Below, piece after piece: positions 35,614 to 45,294 of a stretch of DNA of 64,000 bases. Source of the DNA: Ancylobacter rudongensis. GTDB taxonomy: Bacteria; Pseudomonadota; Alphaproteobacteria; Rhizobiales; Xanthobacteraceae. The stretch is taken from positions 186,001 through 250,000 of the forward strand of contig NZ_FMTP01000002.1 of NCBI RefSeq assembly GCF_900100155.1, given 5' to 3'. The notes under the pieces were generated by a model. The model saw only the letters and a list, made by a program, of their open reading frames with translations. It was not told the DNA's origin and searched no databases. Position 1 is the first letter of the stretch; each line of letters opens with the position of its first letter. The position numbers and the translations under genes were made by a program.

Positions 35614-36778
35614 GCTCGCCCGCCTCGGCTCCGAGAAATGGGCGGTGCATGTCGAGGCGCGCCGTCGCAAGGAAAAGGGGCTGCCGATCATCGAACTGAC
35701 CATCGGCGAGCCCGACCTGCCGCCGCATGAGCGGCTGATCGCCGAGGCCACCCGCTCCATGGCCGCCGGCCGCCACCGCTATTCGAACGGACGCGGCGAG
35801 CCGGGCGTGGTCGACGCGCTGGTGCGCAAATATGCCCGGCGCCGGCCGGGCGTGACGGCCGAGAACGTGCTCTGCTTCCCCGGCACCCAGACGGCGCTTT
35901 TCGCCGTCATGCTCGGCCTTGTCGAGACGGGCGACGCGGTGCTGGTGGGCGATCCGCTCTACGCCACCTATGAAGGCGTGGTCCGCGCCACCGGCGCCGA
36001 CATGGTGCCCGTGCCGCTGCGCCCGGAAAAGGGCTTCCACATGCAGGCCGAGGACCTTGAGCGCGCCATCACCCCGCAGTGCCGCGTGCTGCTGCTCAAC
36101 ACGCCGCACAACCCGACCGGCGCGGTGCTGACCGCCGGCGAGATCGCCGCCATCGGCGAGGTGTGCCGCCGTCACGACCTCTGGATCGTCTCCGACGAGG
36201 TCTATGAGGAACTGATCCTCGAGGGCCGCTTCGCCTCGCCCTTCGAAGATCCCGCGCTGGCCGAGCGCACCATCGCCTGCTCCTCCATCTCGAAGTCGCA
36301 CGCCGCGCCGGGCTTCCGCAGCGGCTGGGCGATCGGGCCGGCGGAACTGTGTGCCCGGCTGCTTTCGGTTTCCGAGACCATGCTGTTCGGGCAGCAGCCC
36401 TTCATCGCCGACATGACCGCCTATGCGCTCGACAATCCCGTCGACACGTCGGAGATCATGCGCCGCGCCTATCGCCGGCGCGTCGACATCATCCGCGCCG
36501 CTCTGTCGGACGCGCCGGGGCTGGTGCCCTTCCCGCCCGAGGCCGGCATGTTCATCGTCATCGATGTCCGCGACACCGGCATGAGCGGCGAGGACTTCGC
36601 CTGGGCCCTGCTCGACGAGGAGGAGGTCGCGGTCATGCCCGGCTCGGCCTTCGGCGCCGGCGGCAACAATTTCATCCGCCTCAGCCTCACCGTGCCGGAC
36701 GACAGGATCGAGGAAGCCTGCCGGCGCATGGCGGCGCTGGCCGCGCGCTCGGGGCGACGGAAGGTCCGGCGGGCCTAG
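35588..36778 (+). CDS. aruH: Arginine:pyruvate transaminase-like aminotransferase (AruH-like)
   Basis: A 396-residue fold-type I aminotransferase. Landmarks are NTPHNPTGAV at 171-180, SDEVYE at 202-207 and the PLP lysine Lys236 in SSISKSHAAPGFRSGW. Length matches Pseudomonas AruH (about 393). The next gene encodes an AruI-like 2-ketoarginine decarboxylase, the second step of the arginine transaminase pathway; this pairing is the main reason for the name. A general aspartate/tyrosine-type aminotransferase would look similar. Confidence 0.82.
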   Translation: MRYASITDRLARLGSEKWAVHVEARRRKEKGLPIIELTIGEPDLPPHERLIAEATRSMAAGRHRYSNGRGEPGVVDALVRKYARRRPGVTAENVLCFPGTQTALFAVMLGLVETGDAVLVGDPLYATYEGVVRATGADMVPVPLRPEKGFHMQAEDLERAITPQCRVLLLNTPHNPTGAVLTAGEIAAIGEVCRRHDLWIVSDEVYEELILEGRFASPFEDPALAERTIACSSISKSHAAPGFRSGWAIGPAELCARLLSVSETMLFGQQPFIADMTAYALDNPVDTSEIMRRAYRRRVDIIRAALSDAPGLVPFPPEAGMFIVIDVRDTGMSGEDFAWALLDEEEVAVMPGSAFGAGGNNFIRLSLTVPDDRIEEACRRMAALAARSGRRKVRRA

Positions 36779-36888
36779 AGCCATTCCCGCAAAAGCGCAG
36801 AGCGGTTTTGCGAGGGGAATTGCGAAAGAACAAAGAGTGAGAGCGGCGCACGGGTCGCGGCCGGGCATGGCGGATCGGGAGAACGGGC

Positions 36889-38490
36889 ATGGGTGTTAAG
36901 ACGGTCGGGGAGGCGCTGATCGACCTCCTGCAAGCCAATGGCGTCGAGGTGGTGTTCGGCATTCCCGGCGTCCACACGGTCGAGCTCTATCGCGGGCTCG
37001 CCGGCTCGACGATCCGCCACATCACCCCACGCCATGAGCAGGGCGCGGGCTTCATGGCCGACGGCTATGCCCGCGTCACCGGCAAGCCGGGCGTCGCGTT
37101 TGTCATCACCGGTCCGGGGCTCACCAACACCATCACCGCCATGGCGCAGGCGCGGCAGGATTCGGTGCCCATGCTGGTGATTTCAGGCGTCAATCGGCGC
37201 TCTTCCCTCGGCCAGGGCCTGGGCTGCCTGCACGAATTGCCCGATCAGGCCGCGCTGATGAAGAGCTTCGCCACCGCGTCCTGGACGCTGAACGATCCGG
37301 CGGAGCTTGCCTCGGTGGTGGCGCAGGCCTTCGCCGTCATGGGATCAGTGCGGCCCGGGCCGGTGCATATCGAGATCCCGACCGATGTGATGCCGCTGCC
37401 GGCCGGCGCGCTCGTCGCCAAGGCCACCGTGTCGGCGCGGCCCGGCGCGGCGCCGGCGACGCTGCGCCAGATCGCCAGCTTGTGCGACGGCGCCCGGCGC
37501 ATCGTGCTTATGTGCGGCGGCGGCGCCGTCTCGGCGGCCGGCGCGGTGCAGGCGCTGGCGGAAAGGCTCGACGCCCCTGTCGTGATGACGGTCAATGCCC
37601 GCGGGCTGCTCGCCGGCCATCCCCTGCGCGTGCCGGCGAGCCCGAGCCTCGCCGCGGCCCGCGACCTGATCGCCGAAGCCGATCTCGTCCTCGGGCTGGG
37701 TACCGAGATGGGCCAGACCGATTACGACATGTATGCCGACGGCCGCTTCCCGCCGCTCGCCAAATTCGTCCGGATCGACATCGACGCGCTCCAGCTCGCC
37801 CGCGAACCCCGCGCCGACCTTGCCGTGCTCTCCACGGTGGCGGCAGTGGTGGAGGGCCTCGCCCCGCTCGTCACCGCCCGTACCGGCGATGGGGCGGCGC
37901 GGGCGGCGGCGGTGCGCGAGGCGGCGTGGCAGGGCCTGACGCCGAAGATCCGCACCGAGATCGGCGTGATCGGCGCGATCTATGCCGCCCTGCCCGACGC
38001 CATCATCGTCGGCGATTCCACCCAGGCGGTCTATGCCGGCAATCTCTATCTCGATCTTGGCCGCCCGCTGTCCTGGTTCAACGCGGCAACCGGCTTTGGC
38101 GCGCTGGGCTATGGCCCGCCGGCCGCGATCGGCGCCGCGCTGGGCGCGCCCGGCCGGCCCATCGTCTGCCTCACCGGCGATGGTGGCTTCCAGTTCTCGC
38201 TCGCCGAGATCGGCTCGGCGGTGGATGCGGGGGCGAAGGTGATCTTCCTCGTCTGGAACAATGACGGCTATCAGGAGATCGAGACCTACATGATCGAGTG
38301 CGGCATCACCCCGGAAGGCGTGAAGCCCTCGGCGCCGGATTTCCTCACCGTGGCGCGGGCCTATGGCGTGCCGGCGGTCCGTCTCGCGGATGTCGGGGAA
38401 CTCGGCGCCGCGCTCGCCTCGGCCAATGAGCGCAACGGCCCGAGCCTGATCGAGATCCACCAGACGCACACACGGGGCGCGACCGCCTGA
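36889..38490 (+). CDS. aruI: ThDP-dependent 2-ketoarginine decarboxylase-like enzyme (AruI-like)
   Basis: A 533-residue acetolactate-synthase-fold enzyme. The catalytic Glu50 lies in PRHEQGAGFMADGYARVTG and the ThDP motif GDGGFQFSLAEIGSAV...NNDGYQEIE near 430-465. Unlike acetohydroxyacid synthase there is no nearby regulatory subunit. Adjacent to the AruH-like aminotransferase it should convert 5-guanidino-2-oxopentanoate to 4-guanidinobutyraldehyde. The 110-nt gap before it contains no terminator that I can see. Confidence 0.85.
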   Translation: MGVKTVGEALIDLLQANGVEVVFGIPGVHTVELYRGLAGSTIRHITPRHEQGAGFMADGYARVTGKPGVAFVITGPGLTNTITAMAQARQDSVPMLVISGVNRRSSLGQGLGCLHELPDQAALMKSFATASWTLNDPAELASVVAQAFAVMGSVRPGPVHIEIPTDVMPLPAGALVAKATVSARPGAAPATLRQIASLCDGARRIVLMCGGGAVSAAGAVQALAERLDAPVVMTVNARGLLAGHPLRVPASPSLAAARDLIAEADLVLGLGTEMGQTDYDMYADGRFPPLAKFVRIDIDALQLAREPRADLAVLSTVAAVVEGLAPLVTARTGDGAARAAAVREAAWQGLTPKIRTEIGVIGAIYAALPDAIIVGDSTQAVYAGNLYLDLGRPLSWFNAATGFGALGYGPPAAIGAALGAPGRPIVCLTGDGGFQFSLAEIGSAVDAGAKVIFLVWNNDGYQEIETYMIECGITPEGVKPSAPDFLTVARAYGVPAVRLADVGELGAALASANERNGPSLIEIHQTHTRGATA

Positions 38491-38495
38491 CCGGC

Positions 38496-38516
38496 GGCCC
38501 GCTCTTGCAGAGGGCC
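38496..38516. terminator. Weak terminator-like stem-loop after aruI
   Basis: GGCCC pairs with GGGCC around an 11-nt loop, and the stem can extend with one bulge (CGGC with GCCG). It sits just after the aruI stop at 38490. No U-run, so a rho-independent terminator is doubtful. Confidence 0.25.
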
Positions 38517-38681
38517 GGCCGCCAATCGGCGCAACGTTCTGGATCGGCCCCGGCCACGCGGACGATTCCAGATATCGCCTGTGCCTGAGCGGCTCGGTCG
38601 TTGCACCTTGCAGCGTGGCTTCGCGAAAGACGCGCGGTCTGGTTCGTCTAGCCTCGCCCGTTCAGAAAGCGGGCGCCCGGC

Positions 38682-40346
38682 ATGCATCACTTCTACATCG
38701 TGCTTGTTCTGCTGCTCGGCGTCGTTGTGAGCCACTGGATCGCGGGCACGCTGCGCGACCGGGTGGCTTTGCCTCTTGTCCAGATCGCGCTGGGCGCCGC
38801 GCTCGGCCGGGTCGGCCCGTTCAGCGTGACACTTGATCCCGCACTCTTCTTCCTCCTTTTCCTGCCGCCGCTGCTTTTTCTCGATGGGTGGCGCGTGCCC
38901 ACGGAAGACCTCCTGGACAATGCCGGGACCGTGCTCTCCCTGGCCTTCGGCCTCGTCTTCTTCACGGTCCTCGGCATCGGCTACCCCTTGCATGTACTGG
39001 TGCCGGCGATGCCGCTCCCGGTCTGCTTCGCCCTCGCGGCCGTGGTGTCGCCGACCGATGTCGTGGCCGCCGGGGCGATGGTGGCGAACGTGCCGGTGCC
39101 GCGCCGCATGCTGCGCATCCTCCAGGGCGAGGCACTGTTCAACGATGCTTCCGGGCTCGTGTGTCTGCGTCTCGCCGTCGCGGCGACCGTAACGGGAACC
39201 TTCCATTTCTGGGATGCACTGGCCGAACTGGCATGGACCGCCATCGGCGGCGTGCTGATCGGCGCGGCGCTGACATGGGCCGTTTCCGGCGCCAAGACGT
39301 GGGTGAGCTCGCAACTGGGCGAAGTTACATCCACGCAGATCATCATCAGCCTGCTCGTGCCCTACGGGGCCTACCTTATTGCCGACGGCGCCGGCTGCTC
39401 GGCGGTTCTGGCGGCGGTCTCCGCCGGCATGGTGATGAGCCGGCTTGAAGTGCGCGGCATCACGCTTCCGATGACGCGCCTTCGGCGGACGACCGTCTGG
39501 GAAACGCTCCAGTTCACGCTCAATGGCATTATATTCCTTCTGTTGGGCGAGCAATTGCCGAACGTGCTCGCGAACATCAACGCCAGCGTGGCCGAGGACG
39601 GGCACCGAAGTCTGGCGTGGCTGGCGGGCTGTATCACGCTGATCACCGTGGCGCTGGCGCTGCTCCGCTTCGTCTGGGTCACCGCCATCATCCGTCTGCG
39701 CCGGCCCGGCGGCGACGCGATCGGCGGCGACGCGATCGGTCCTCGGCCGAACTGGCGTCTGGTCGCCGCCATGTCGGTGGCTGGCGTGCGGGGGGCGGTC
39801 ACGCTGGCGGGAGCGATGAGCATTCCGCTTACCGGATATGACGGCACGGCATTTCCGGCCCGCGACCTCGTCATCGTCCTGGCGGCAGGCGTGATCGTCA
39901 CCTCGCTCGTGCTGGCCAATCTGGCCCTGCCGCGTCTGCTGCGCGGTGTGACCTCTCCGCTGGAGCCCGACGGCAGCAAAGCCGCGCTGGAAGCGCGCAT
40001 CCAGGCCACCCAGGCCGCGCTGGCGGCGGTCGCGACCGCCGGGGCTGAGCGCGCCAACCCGCAGACGGGGTTCATCGCCGCCGCGGCGCGTGTGACCGGG
40101 GACTATCAGCGCCGCCTCGAACACCTGTCCGGCCACGCCGAAGCCGCGCCGAAGGACGATCGGGGCGAGATGGAACAGGCGCGGCAGGACGAGCGCGCGC
40201 TGCGCCTCCTGGCCCTGCGGGCGGAGCGCGCCGCCGTCATCGGCATGGCGCGCAAGCGACACATCTCAAATGATCTCGCGCGAACTCTGATGCGGGAAAC
40301 CGATCTCGCCGAAACCTACTATCTCTCGCCGCCGGAAACGGCGTGA
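38682..40346 (+). CDS. CPA1-family Na+/H+ antiporter
   Basis: A 554-residue antiporter with about 12 helices. Key CPA1 motifs are SPTDVVA (123-129) and LFNDASGLV (152-160), with the transport Asp in FNDASG. After helix 12 there is a cytosolic tail of about 130 residues, Ala/Arg/Glu-rich, for which no family role is known to me. Exports Na+ (or K+) in exchange for H+, for pH and salt control. A 15-bp tandem duplication lies in the loop before the last helices. Confidence 0.93.
   Translation: MHHFYIVLVLLLGVVVSHWIAGTLRDRVALPLVQIALGAALGRVGPFSVTLDPALFFLLFLPPLLFLDGWRVPTEDLLDNAGTVLSLAFGLVFFTVLGIGYPLHVLVPAMPLPVCFALAAVVSPTDVVAAGAMVANVPVPRRMLRILQGEALFNDASGLVCLRLAVAATVTGTFHFWDALAELAWTAIGGVLIGAALTWAVSGAKTWVSSQLGEVTSTQIIISLLVPYGAYLIADGAGCSAVLAAVSAGMVMSRLEVRGITLPMTRLRRTTVWETLQFTLNGIIFLLLGEQLPNVLANINASVAEDGHRSLAWLAGCITLITVALALLRFVWVTAIIRLRRPGGDAIGGDAIGPRPNWRLVAAMSVAGVRGAVTLAGAMSIPLTGYDGTAFPARDLVIVLAAGVIVTSLVLANLALPRLLRGVTSPLEPDGSKAALEARIQATQAALAAVATAGAERANPQTGFIAAAARVTGDYQRRLEHLSGHAEAAPKDDRGEMEQARQDERALRLLALRAERAAVIGMARKRHISNDLARTLMRETDLAETYYLSPPETA
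39708..39737 (+). repeat. 15-bp perfect tandem duplication inside the antiporter gene
   Basis: GGCGGCGACGCGATC occurs twice in a row and encodes GGDAIGGDAI in a loop. It keeps the frame. A recent slippage event is likely, because the copies are identical at all 15 positions. Confidence 0.9.
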
Positions 40347-40472
40347 CTACCGCCACGCACACTCACGTATGAGGCAAGCAACCGAACGGCCGATATCAGT
40401 AGCCTCCGCGCGGTCCTAATTTTCCTGCGCACGACAGCCGAGATGGCTCCCTCACATGCAGGAATAGGGGCG

Positions 40473-41663
40473 ATGTCGAAACACGAGAAGATCGATAATG
40501 GCGCAGCTGTGAAGGCCAGGATCGGCGCGGGCACCACCTTCGCCATGGCTACCGCCTCCGGCATCGCCGTCGCGAATATCTATTACAACCAGCCGATGCT
40601 CGCCCTGATCGAGCAGGACCTGCCGGGCAGCCTGGCGGGCGCGATACCGACCGCGACCCAGCTCGGCTACGCGCTCGGCCTCTTCCTGCTGGTGCCGCTG
40701 GGCGATCTGATGGAGCGTCGGCGTCTCATCGTCGGCCAGTTCATCGTGCTTGCCGCCGCACTGGTGCTGGCAGCACTGGCACCGAGCGCGCTGCTGATCG
40801 TGCTCGCCTCGCTTCTCGTCGGCCTGGCGTCCACCGTCGCGCAGCAGATCGTACCGCTCGCCGCCCATATGGCAGCGCCGGAGCGGCGCGGGGCGACCGT
40901 CGGCACGGTGATGGCCGGTCTGCTTACCGGCATCCTTCTCAGCCGCACGCTGGCGGGGTTTGTCGCCACCCATGGCGGCTGGCGGGAAATGTTCTGGCTG
41001 GCTGTCCCCATGGCCCTGGCGGCGGCAGGCCTGATGGCGGCGATCCTGCCGCACAGCCCGCCAGACTCTCGAATGAGCTATGGCCGGCTGCTGCACTCGA
41101 TCTGGCATCTCTGGTTCGCGTTTCCGGCGCTCCGCCTGGCAGCGTTGACGCAGGCTGCGCTGTTCGGCGCTTTCACCGTGTTCTGGACGATCCTCGCCTT
41201 CCGCCTCGAACAGCCACGGTTCAGCCTTGGAGCGGATGTCGCGGGCCTCTTCGGTCTGGTCGGCGCCGTCGGCATTCTCGCCGCCCCGCTCGCCGGCCGC
41301 TTCGCCGATCGGCATGGGCCGAGCCGGGCCGTGGTCCTGGGCACCGCCGTCACCTTGCTGTCCTGGGCGGTGTTCGGCGTCTGGGGCTCGCTGGCCGGTC
41401 TGGTTGTGGGCGTGATTCTGCTCGATTTCGGCATGCAGACAGCGCTGGTCTCCAACCAGCACATCGTTTTCTCCCTGCGTCCGCAAGCGCGCGCCCGGCT
41501 CAACACGGTGCTGATGGGAGCGATGTTCCTGGGTGGCGCGCTCGGTTCCGCGCTGGCGACCGTGGTCTGGGGAGCCGGGGGCTGGCTGCTTGTGAGCGTC
41601 CTCGGCACCGGCTTCGCCGCCGTTGCGGCAGGCCTTCAGGCGCTGGCATGGTTCCGGCGCTGA
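40473..41663 (+). CDS. MFS transporter (YnfM-like exporter family)
   Basis: A 396-residue MFS protein with about 12 helices. The early run [24 protein letters not shown] is typical of the drug/sugar-efflux branch of bacterial MFS. The ATG at 40473 (MSKHEKID) is chosen over 40443; a purine-rich stretch lies upstream. Monocistronic, convergent with the FAD monooxygenase gene. Export substrate unknown. Confidence 0.88.
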   Translation: MSKHEKIDNGAAVKARIGAGTTFAMATASGIAVANIYYNQPMLALIEQDLPGSLAGAIPTATQLGYALGLFLLVPLGDLMERRRLIVGQFIVLAAALVLAALAPSALLIVLASLLVGLASTVAQQIVPLAAHMAAPERRGATVGTVMAGLLTGILLSRTLAGFVATHGGWREMFWLAVPMALAAAGLMAAILPHSPPDSRMSYGRLLHSIWHLWFAFPALRLAALTQAALFGAFTVFWTILAFRLEQPRFSLGADVAGLFGLVGAVGILAAPLAGRFADRHGPSRAVVLGTAVTLLSWAVFGVWGSLAGLVVGVILLDFGMQTALVSNQHIVFSLRPQARARLNTVLMGAMFLGGALGSALATVVWGAGGWLLVSVLGTGFAAVAAGLQALAWFRR

Positions 41664-41691
41664 GCCTGCGGCCGTTGCAAGGGTCGGCAGG

Positions 41692-42807
41692 CTAACCCAG
41701 GGAGTGCCCCAGCCGCTGCCCATAGGCGACGATCGAGCGCCCGACCGGCGCTCGCTCCGCCTCATAGGCGGCAAGGGCGGCCTCGATGTCGGGTGTTGCG
41801 CGCAAGGCATTGCGCAGGGCGAAAGCGTCGCCGGCGGCTTTCGCGACGCCCATCGCAGTGTGCGGGCGCGCCACGAAGGCGGCATCGCCCATCAGCGCCA
41901 CGCGGCTCGCGACCATATGGGCCGGCGCATAATCGAAAATGGCGTGAATGAAAGGGCGGGGCTCGGCCGCAACGGCCGCAGCGAAGGAGGGCGGCAGCAG
42001 CCGCTCGGCATCGGCACGCATCGCGGCGACGACCTCGGACCGCATATGACCGGGGGCGAGCGAGAAGGGACGACGCACCCCGCCGGCGTCGGTCAGCACC
42101 GCGTGGAGTTCATCAGGTGTGTAGCGGCGGTACCAGACCCAGTTATAGCGGCGACGGCGGACAGCGGTCGCGCCGTCTGATCCCGGCACGAGATAACCAA
42201 GAATCTGCGATCCGGGCACTTCATAGAAGGCGAAGCGCTCGAAGAGCTGTTCGGCGGCCGCCGACGGGATTTCAGCTTCGGGCACCAGGCCACGCCAGGT
42301 GGCGTAGCCGACATAGCCCGGCAGGGAGTGCGGGCCGCAGACGGCGGACCGCACCGCGGAACCGATACCATCGGCGCCGATCACAACATCCGCCCGCTCC
42401 TCGCCGCCATCGGCGTAGCGCACCCGCACGCCCTCTAAGCCCTGCCGGATGTCGACCGCACGCTGGCCTTTCTGGTAGTGGCTATCGGGCAGCAACTCGC
42501 GAAAGGTGCGGAACAGCACGTCCCAGGACAGTTGCGTCTGCGGCGTGCGCTGCCGATGGATGATGTCGCCCGCGCGGTCGAGATAAATCCGCTCGCGCGC
42601 CTCCACCCCGATCTGCACCATGTGCGCGACGCCGACCTCGCGAAGGATATCGAAGACCTCGCTTTGCGCGACGAGCCCGGCGCCGCGTCCTTCCAGACCG
42701 TGGATTGAGCGTTCGGTGACGGTGACATCGAAGCCGGCGCGGTTCAGCAGCACGGCGGCGAACAGGCCGCCGATCGAGCCGCCGACAATGAGGATGCGAG
42801 CGTTCAT
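41692..42807 (-). CDS. FAD-dependent monooxygenase (dihydroxypyridine-hydroxylase-like)
   Basis: A 371-residue PHBH-type flavoprotein. The GGSIGG motif is at residues 9-14, DG motif IGADGIGSAVR near 144-154 and GD motif LMGDAAFVARPHTAMG near 309-324. The wording around WRGLVPEAEI and RPHTAMG recalls 2,6-dihydroxypyridine 3-hydroxylase, but the match is from memory and the substrate is open. It follows the SDR gene by 22 nt on the same strand, which suggests an oxidation and reduction pair. Confidence 0.88.
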   Translation of the reverse strand: MNARILIVGGSIGGLFAAVLLNRAGFDVTVTERSIHGLEGRGAGLVAQSEVFDILREVGVAHMVQIGVEARERIYLDRAGDIIHRQRTPQTQLSWDVLFRTFRELLPDSHYQKGQRAVDIRQGLEGVRVRYADGGEERADVVIGADGIGSAVRSAVCGPHSLPGYVGYATWRGLVPEAEIPSAAAEQLFERFAFYEVPGSQILGYLVPGSDGATAVRRRRYNWVWYRRYTPDELHAVLTDAGGVRRPFSLAPGHMRSEVVAAMRADAERLLPPSFAAAVAAEPRPFIHAIFDYAPAHMVASRVALMGDAAFVARPHTAMGVAKAAGDAFALRNALRATPDIEAALAAYEAERAPVGRSIVAYGQRLGHSLG

Positions 42808-42829
42808 GAGGGGCGCTCCTCGCCGGCCG

Positions 42830-43606
42830 TCAGATGAGGGAGTCGATCACGCCGCCATCGACCCGCAGCGCGGCGCCGGTGGTGGCCGAGGCGAGCGGCG
42901 AGGCGATGTAGACCGCCATGTTCGCCACTTCCTCGACAGAGGCCGGCCGGCGGATGATCGAAGTCGGACGGTGCGCTTTCACGAAGTCGACCCCGGCCTG
43001 TTCCAGGGTCTTCCCGCTGGCGACGTCGGCCTTGAGCATTTCGGCCACGCCCTCGGACAGGGTCGGCCCGGGCAGGATCGAATTGACAGTGACGCCGGTG
43101 CCGGCCATCCGCTTGGCCAGACCTCTGGCAAGCGCGACATCGGCGGTTTTGCTCACCCCGTAATGGACCATCTCCACCGGAATATTGAAGGCGGATTCAG
43201 ATCCCAGAAAGATCATGCGGCCCCAGCCGCGCGCGGCCATGCCGGGCAGATAGGCCCGGGCGAGGCGCACCCCTGACATGACGTTGACCTGCCAGTGCCG
43301 TTCCCACACTTCGTCTGTCGTGTCGAAGAAGTCCGAGGGCTGGAAGATGCCGAGATTGTTCACCACGATGTCGAAGGAAGGCTCCTTCGCGATCAGTTCC
43401 CGCACGCCGTCCGGCGTACCGAGATCAATCGCGCGCCCCCGTGCCGAGCCACCGAGGCGGCTCAGGGCGACGTCGACCTTGGCCGGGGTGCGGCCATTGA
43501 TGACGATGCGCGCTCCCGCCTCCTGGAGGCCCTTGGCGATGGCGAAACCGATGCCCTCGGTCGAGCCGGTGACGAGGGCGGACTTGCCGGAAAGATCGAT
43601 CTTCAT
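42830..43606 (-). CDS. SDR-family oxidoreductase
   Basis: A 258-residue short-chain dehydrogenase. NAD(P)-binding TGSTEGIGFAIAKG is at about 12-25, and catalytic Ser-Tyr-Lys pattern is seen as SES...MVHYGVSKTADVALARGLAKRM near 140-175. The start ATG at 43606 gives MKIDLSGKSALVTGS; a longer reading to 43729 is not supported. Co-transcribed with the FAD monooxygenase. Confidence 0.9.
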   Translation of the reverse strand: MKIDLSGKSALVTGSTEGIGFAIAKGLQEAGARIVINGRTPAKVDVALSRLGGSARGRAIDLGTPDGVRELIAKEPSFDIVVNNLGIFQPSDFFDTTDEVWERHWQVNVMSGVRLARAYLPGMAARGWGRMIFLGSESAFNIPVEMVHYGVSKTADVALARGLAKRMAGTGVTVNSILPGPTLSEGVAEMLKADVASGKTLEQAGVDFVKAHRPTSIIRRPASVEEVANMAVYIASPLASATTGAALRVDGGVIDSLI

Positions 43607-43756
43607 CCCCTGCTCCTGTCGCGATAACCGGCCCGGCCGCCGAATGGCGATCGATGGGCCTGTAATTTCTGGCGCTGGACGCGAAGATAGAAGGAGCCTG
43701 GACACCGGCTGTCCGGTTCGCCCGCTCATGCGCGGAACCGGGCGAAGCCTTCCGCT

Positions 43757-44131
43757 TCAGCCGGCTCGGTTGAGTGCCTTGTCGATGCAGTCGATCATGT
43801 CGTTGCCGTCGAAAGGCTTGCTGAGAAAACCGACCGCCCCGGCGGACATCGCCTGACGGCGCACCCGTTCCTCGGGGAAAGCCGTGATGAAGATCAGCGG
43901 CACGTGATGCCCTTCGGCCAGAAGGCGGTTCTGCAGTTCGAGGCCAGACATGCCCGGCATCTGCACATCGGTGATCACGCAATTGCTGTCACGCACCTGC
44001 GGCGAGCGGAGGAAATCGTCGGCCGAAGCGAACATGCTCGTCCTGAAACCCAACGATCGAACAAGGCTGGCGGTTGCGGCTCGCACAGCGTCATCATCGT
44101 CGATGATCGAAATCATCGTGTCCTGGCGCAC
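43757..44131 (-). CDS. REC-only (single-domain) response regulator
   Basis: About 124 residues, a receiver domain with no output domain. Acidic triad DDDD (11-14), phosphorylation site Asp55 in CVITDVQMPGMSGLEL and Lys near 105 in FLSKPFDGND. It is a close paralogue of the protein at 59646-60029, which shares RSxGFRTSxFASA and ITxFPEERVRR. The GTG at 44131 is chosen because it makes the N termini align (both then have Asp55); TTG at 44137 and ATG at 44116 are alternatives. Such proteins act by binding a partner or as phosphate sinks. A kinase is not adjacent. Confidence 0.85.
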   Translation of the reverse strand: MRQDTMISIIDDDDAVRAATASLVRSLGFRTSMFASADDFLRSPQVRDSNCVITDVQMPGMSGLELQNRLLAEGHHVPLIFITAFPEERVRRQAMSAGAVGFLSKPFDGNDMIDCIDKALNRAG

Positions 44132-44316
44132 GTCCAATAATCCTTCTCGCTGACCAGCGATGCCGCCCGTTTTTGCCCAGCCCTCTTATGAAAATCTGGG
44201 CGCCAGATGTTCAGGTATCATAGGGGGCTTTATCAAGCCGCCCGTTACCGGGAGCGCATGCCGGTGCAGTGGCAACGTCCTGCCAACAACGCCGTCGCGC
44301 GCGACTCTTTGCCAGG

Positions 44317-45294
44317 TCAAGGCAACTTATTTACCGGCGGCGCCACCACCGGCGCGCTTGCAGCTTCGCCCGGCCCTCTCGCGTCCTCTCCGGCTTCGGA
44401 AGAGGCTACGATCGATACGGTCGCGGTAAGGCCGGCCGCGAGCGTGATGTCCGGCGGAACATGGTCCAGGACGATCCTCACGGGCACCCGCTGGGCAAGC
44501 CGGACCCAGGTGAAGACCGGGTTGACCGTGGCAAGGCCGGAACCATCGGGCTGCGCATTGGGAACGGCAATGCCGCGCCCAATGCCCGTGACCCTGCCGG
44601 TCAGCTTTTGGGGATAGGCCATGAGAGCGACCCGGGCCGTGTCGCCGACATGGATGCCGCTGAGCACCGATTCCTCGAAATAGGCGTCGACCCAGAAACT
44701 GTCACTGTCCACCACGGAGAGGACACGTTGCCCGTTGGTGGCATAGTCGCCGGGCTGGGCGAGAAGATTGGTGACGTAACCATTCACCGGCGAGACGATC
44801 CGCGTGCGGCCGAGGTTCAGCCTGGCCTGGTCGCGATTGGCGAGCGCCTGCTGATACGCCGCCGCCGCCATGTCCGCCACGGCCGCGAAGCTCTGCTGCT
44901 CTTCCTTGGACACGGCAATGGCGGTGAGCTGGGCGCGCCGCTGCGATTCCGCCTGCTTGTTGTCGAGATCGGCCTTGGCGCGGGCGACGGCGGCTTCGGC
45001 ATTGGCGAGCGCGATCTGGTAGTCGTCAGGCTCGATCACCATCAGCAGATCGCCCTTGCGCACAAACTGGTCGCCCTTGACCGGGAGTTCGACGATGCGG
45101 CCCGAGACCTGCGGCGTGACCGTCACCACATAGGCGCGCACGGTGCCGTCGCGCGTCCAGGAGCTTGTCATATAGGCCTGCCACATCCACCAGCCGAGCA
45201 GGATGGCGGCGGCGAGGGCGGACAGGGTCAGCAAGACCGACAGCATGGATCGAAATGGCGATGGCCGGTCATCGGCCGGATGGATCATGGTCAT
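44317..45294 (-). CDS. HlyD/AaeA-like membrane fusion protein
   Basis: A 325-residue periplasmic adaptor with one N-terminal helix (about 16-38) and barrel-sandwich halves: VTPQVSGRIVELPVKGDQFVRKGDLLMVI near 59-87 and RTRIVSPVNGYVTNLLAQPGDYATNGQRVL near 165-195. It links the inner-membrane FUSC pump to an outer-membrane channel that is not encoded here. It overlaps the DUF1656 gene by 4 nt. Confidence 0.93.
   Translation of the reverse strand: MTMIHPADDRPSPFRSMLSVLLTLSALAAAILLGWWMWQAYMTSSWTRDGTVRAYVVTVTPQVSGRIVELPVKGDQFVRKGDLLMVIEPDDYQIALANAEAAVARAKADLDNKQAESQRRAQLTAIAVSKEEQQSFAAVADMAAAAYQQALANRDQARLNLGRTRIVSPVNGYVTNLLAQPGDYATNGQRVLSVVDSDSFWVDAYFEESVLSGIHVGDTARVALMAYPQKLTGRVTGIGRGIAVPNAQPDGSGLATVNPVFTWVRLAQRVPVRIVLDHVPPDITLAAGLTATVSIVASSEAGEDARGPGEAASAPVVAPPVNKLP

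Noticed and set aside
38361-40262. Minus-strand frame of 633 codons over the antiporter gene
   Set aside because: Shadow of the antiporter. Arg/His/Gln-rich with no domain pattern.
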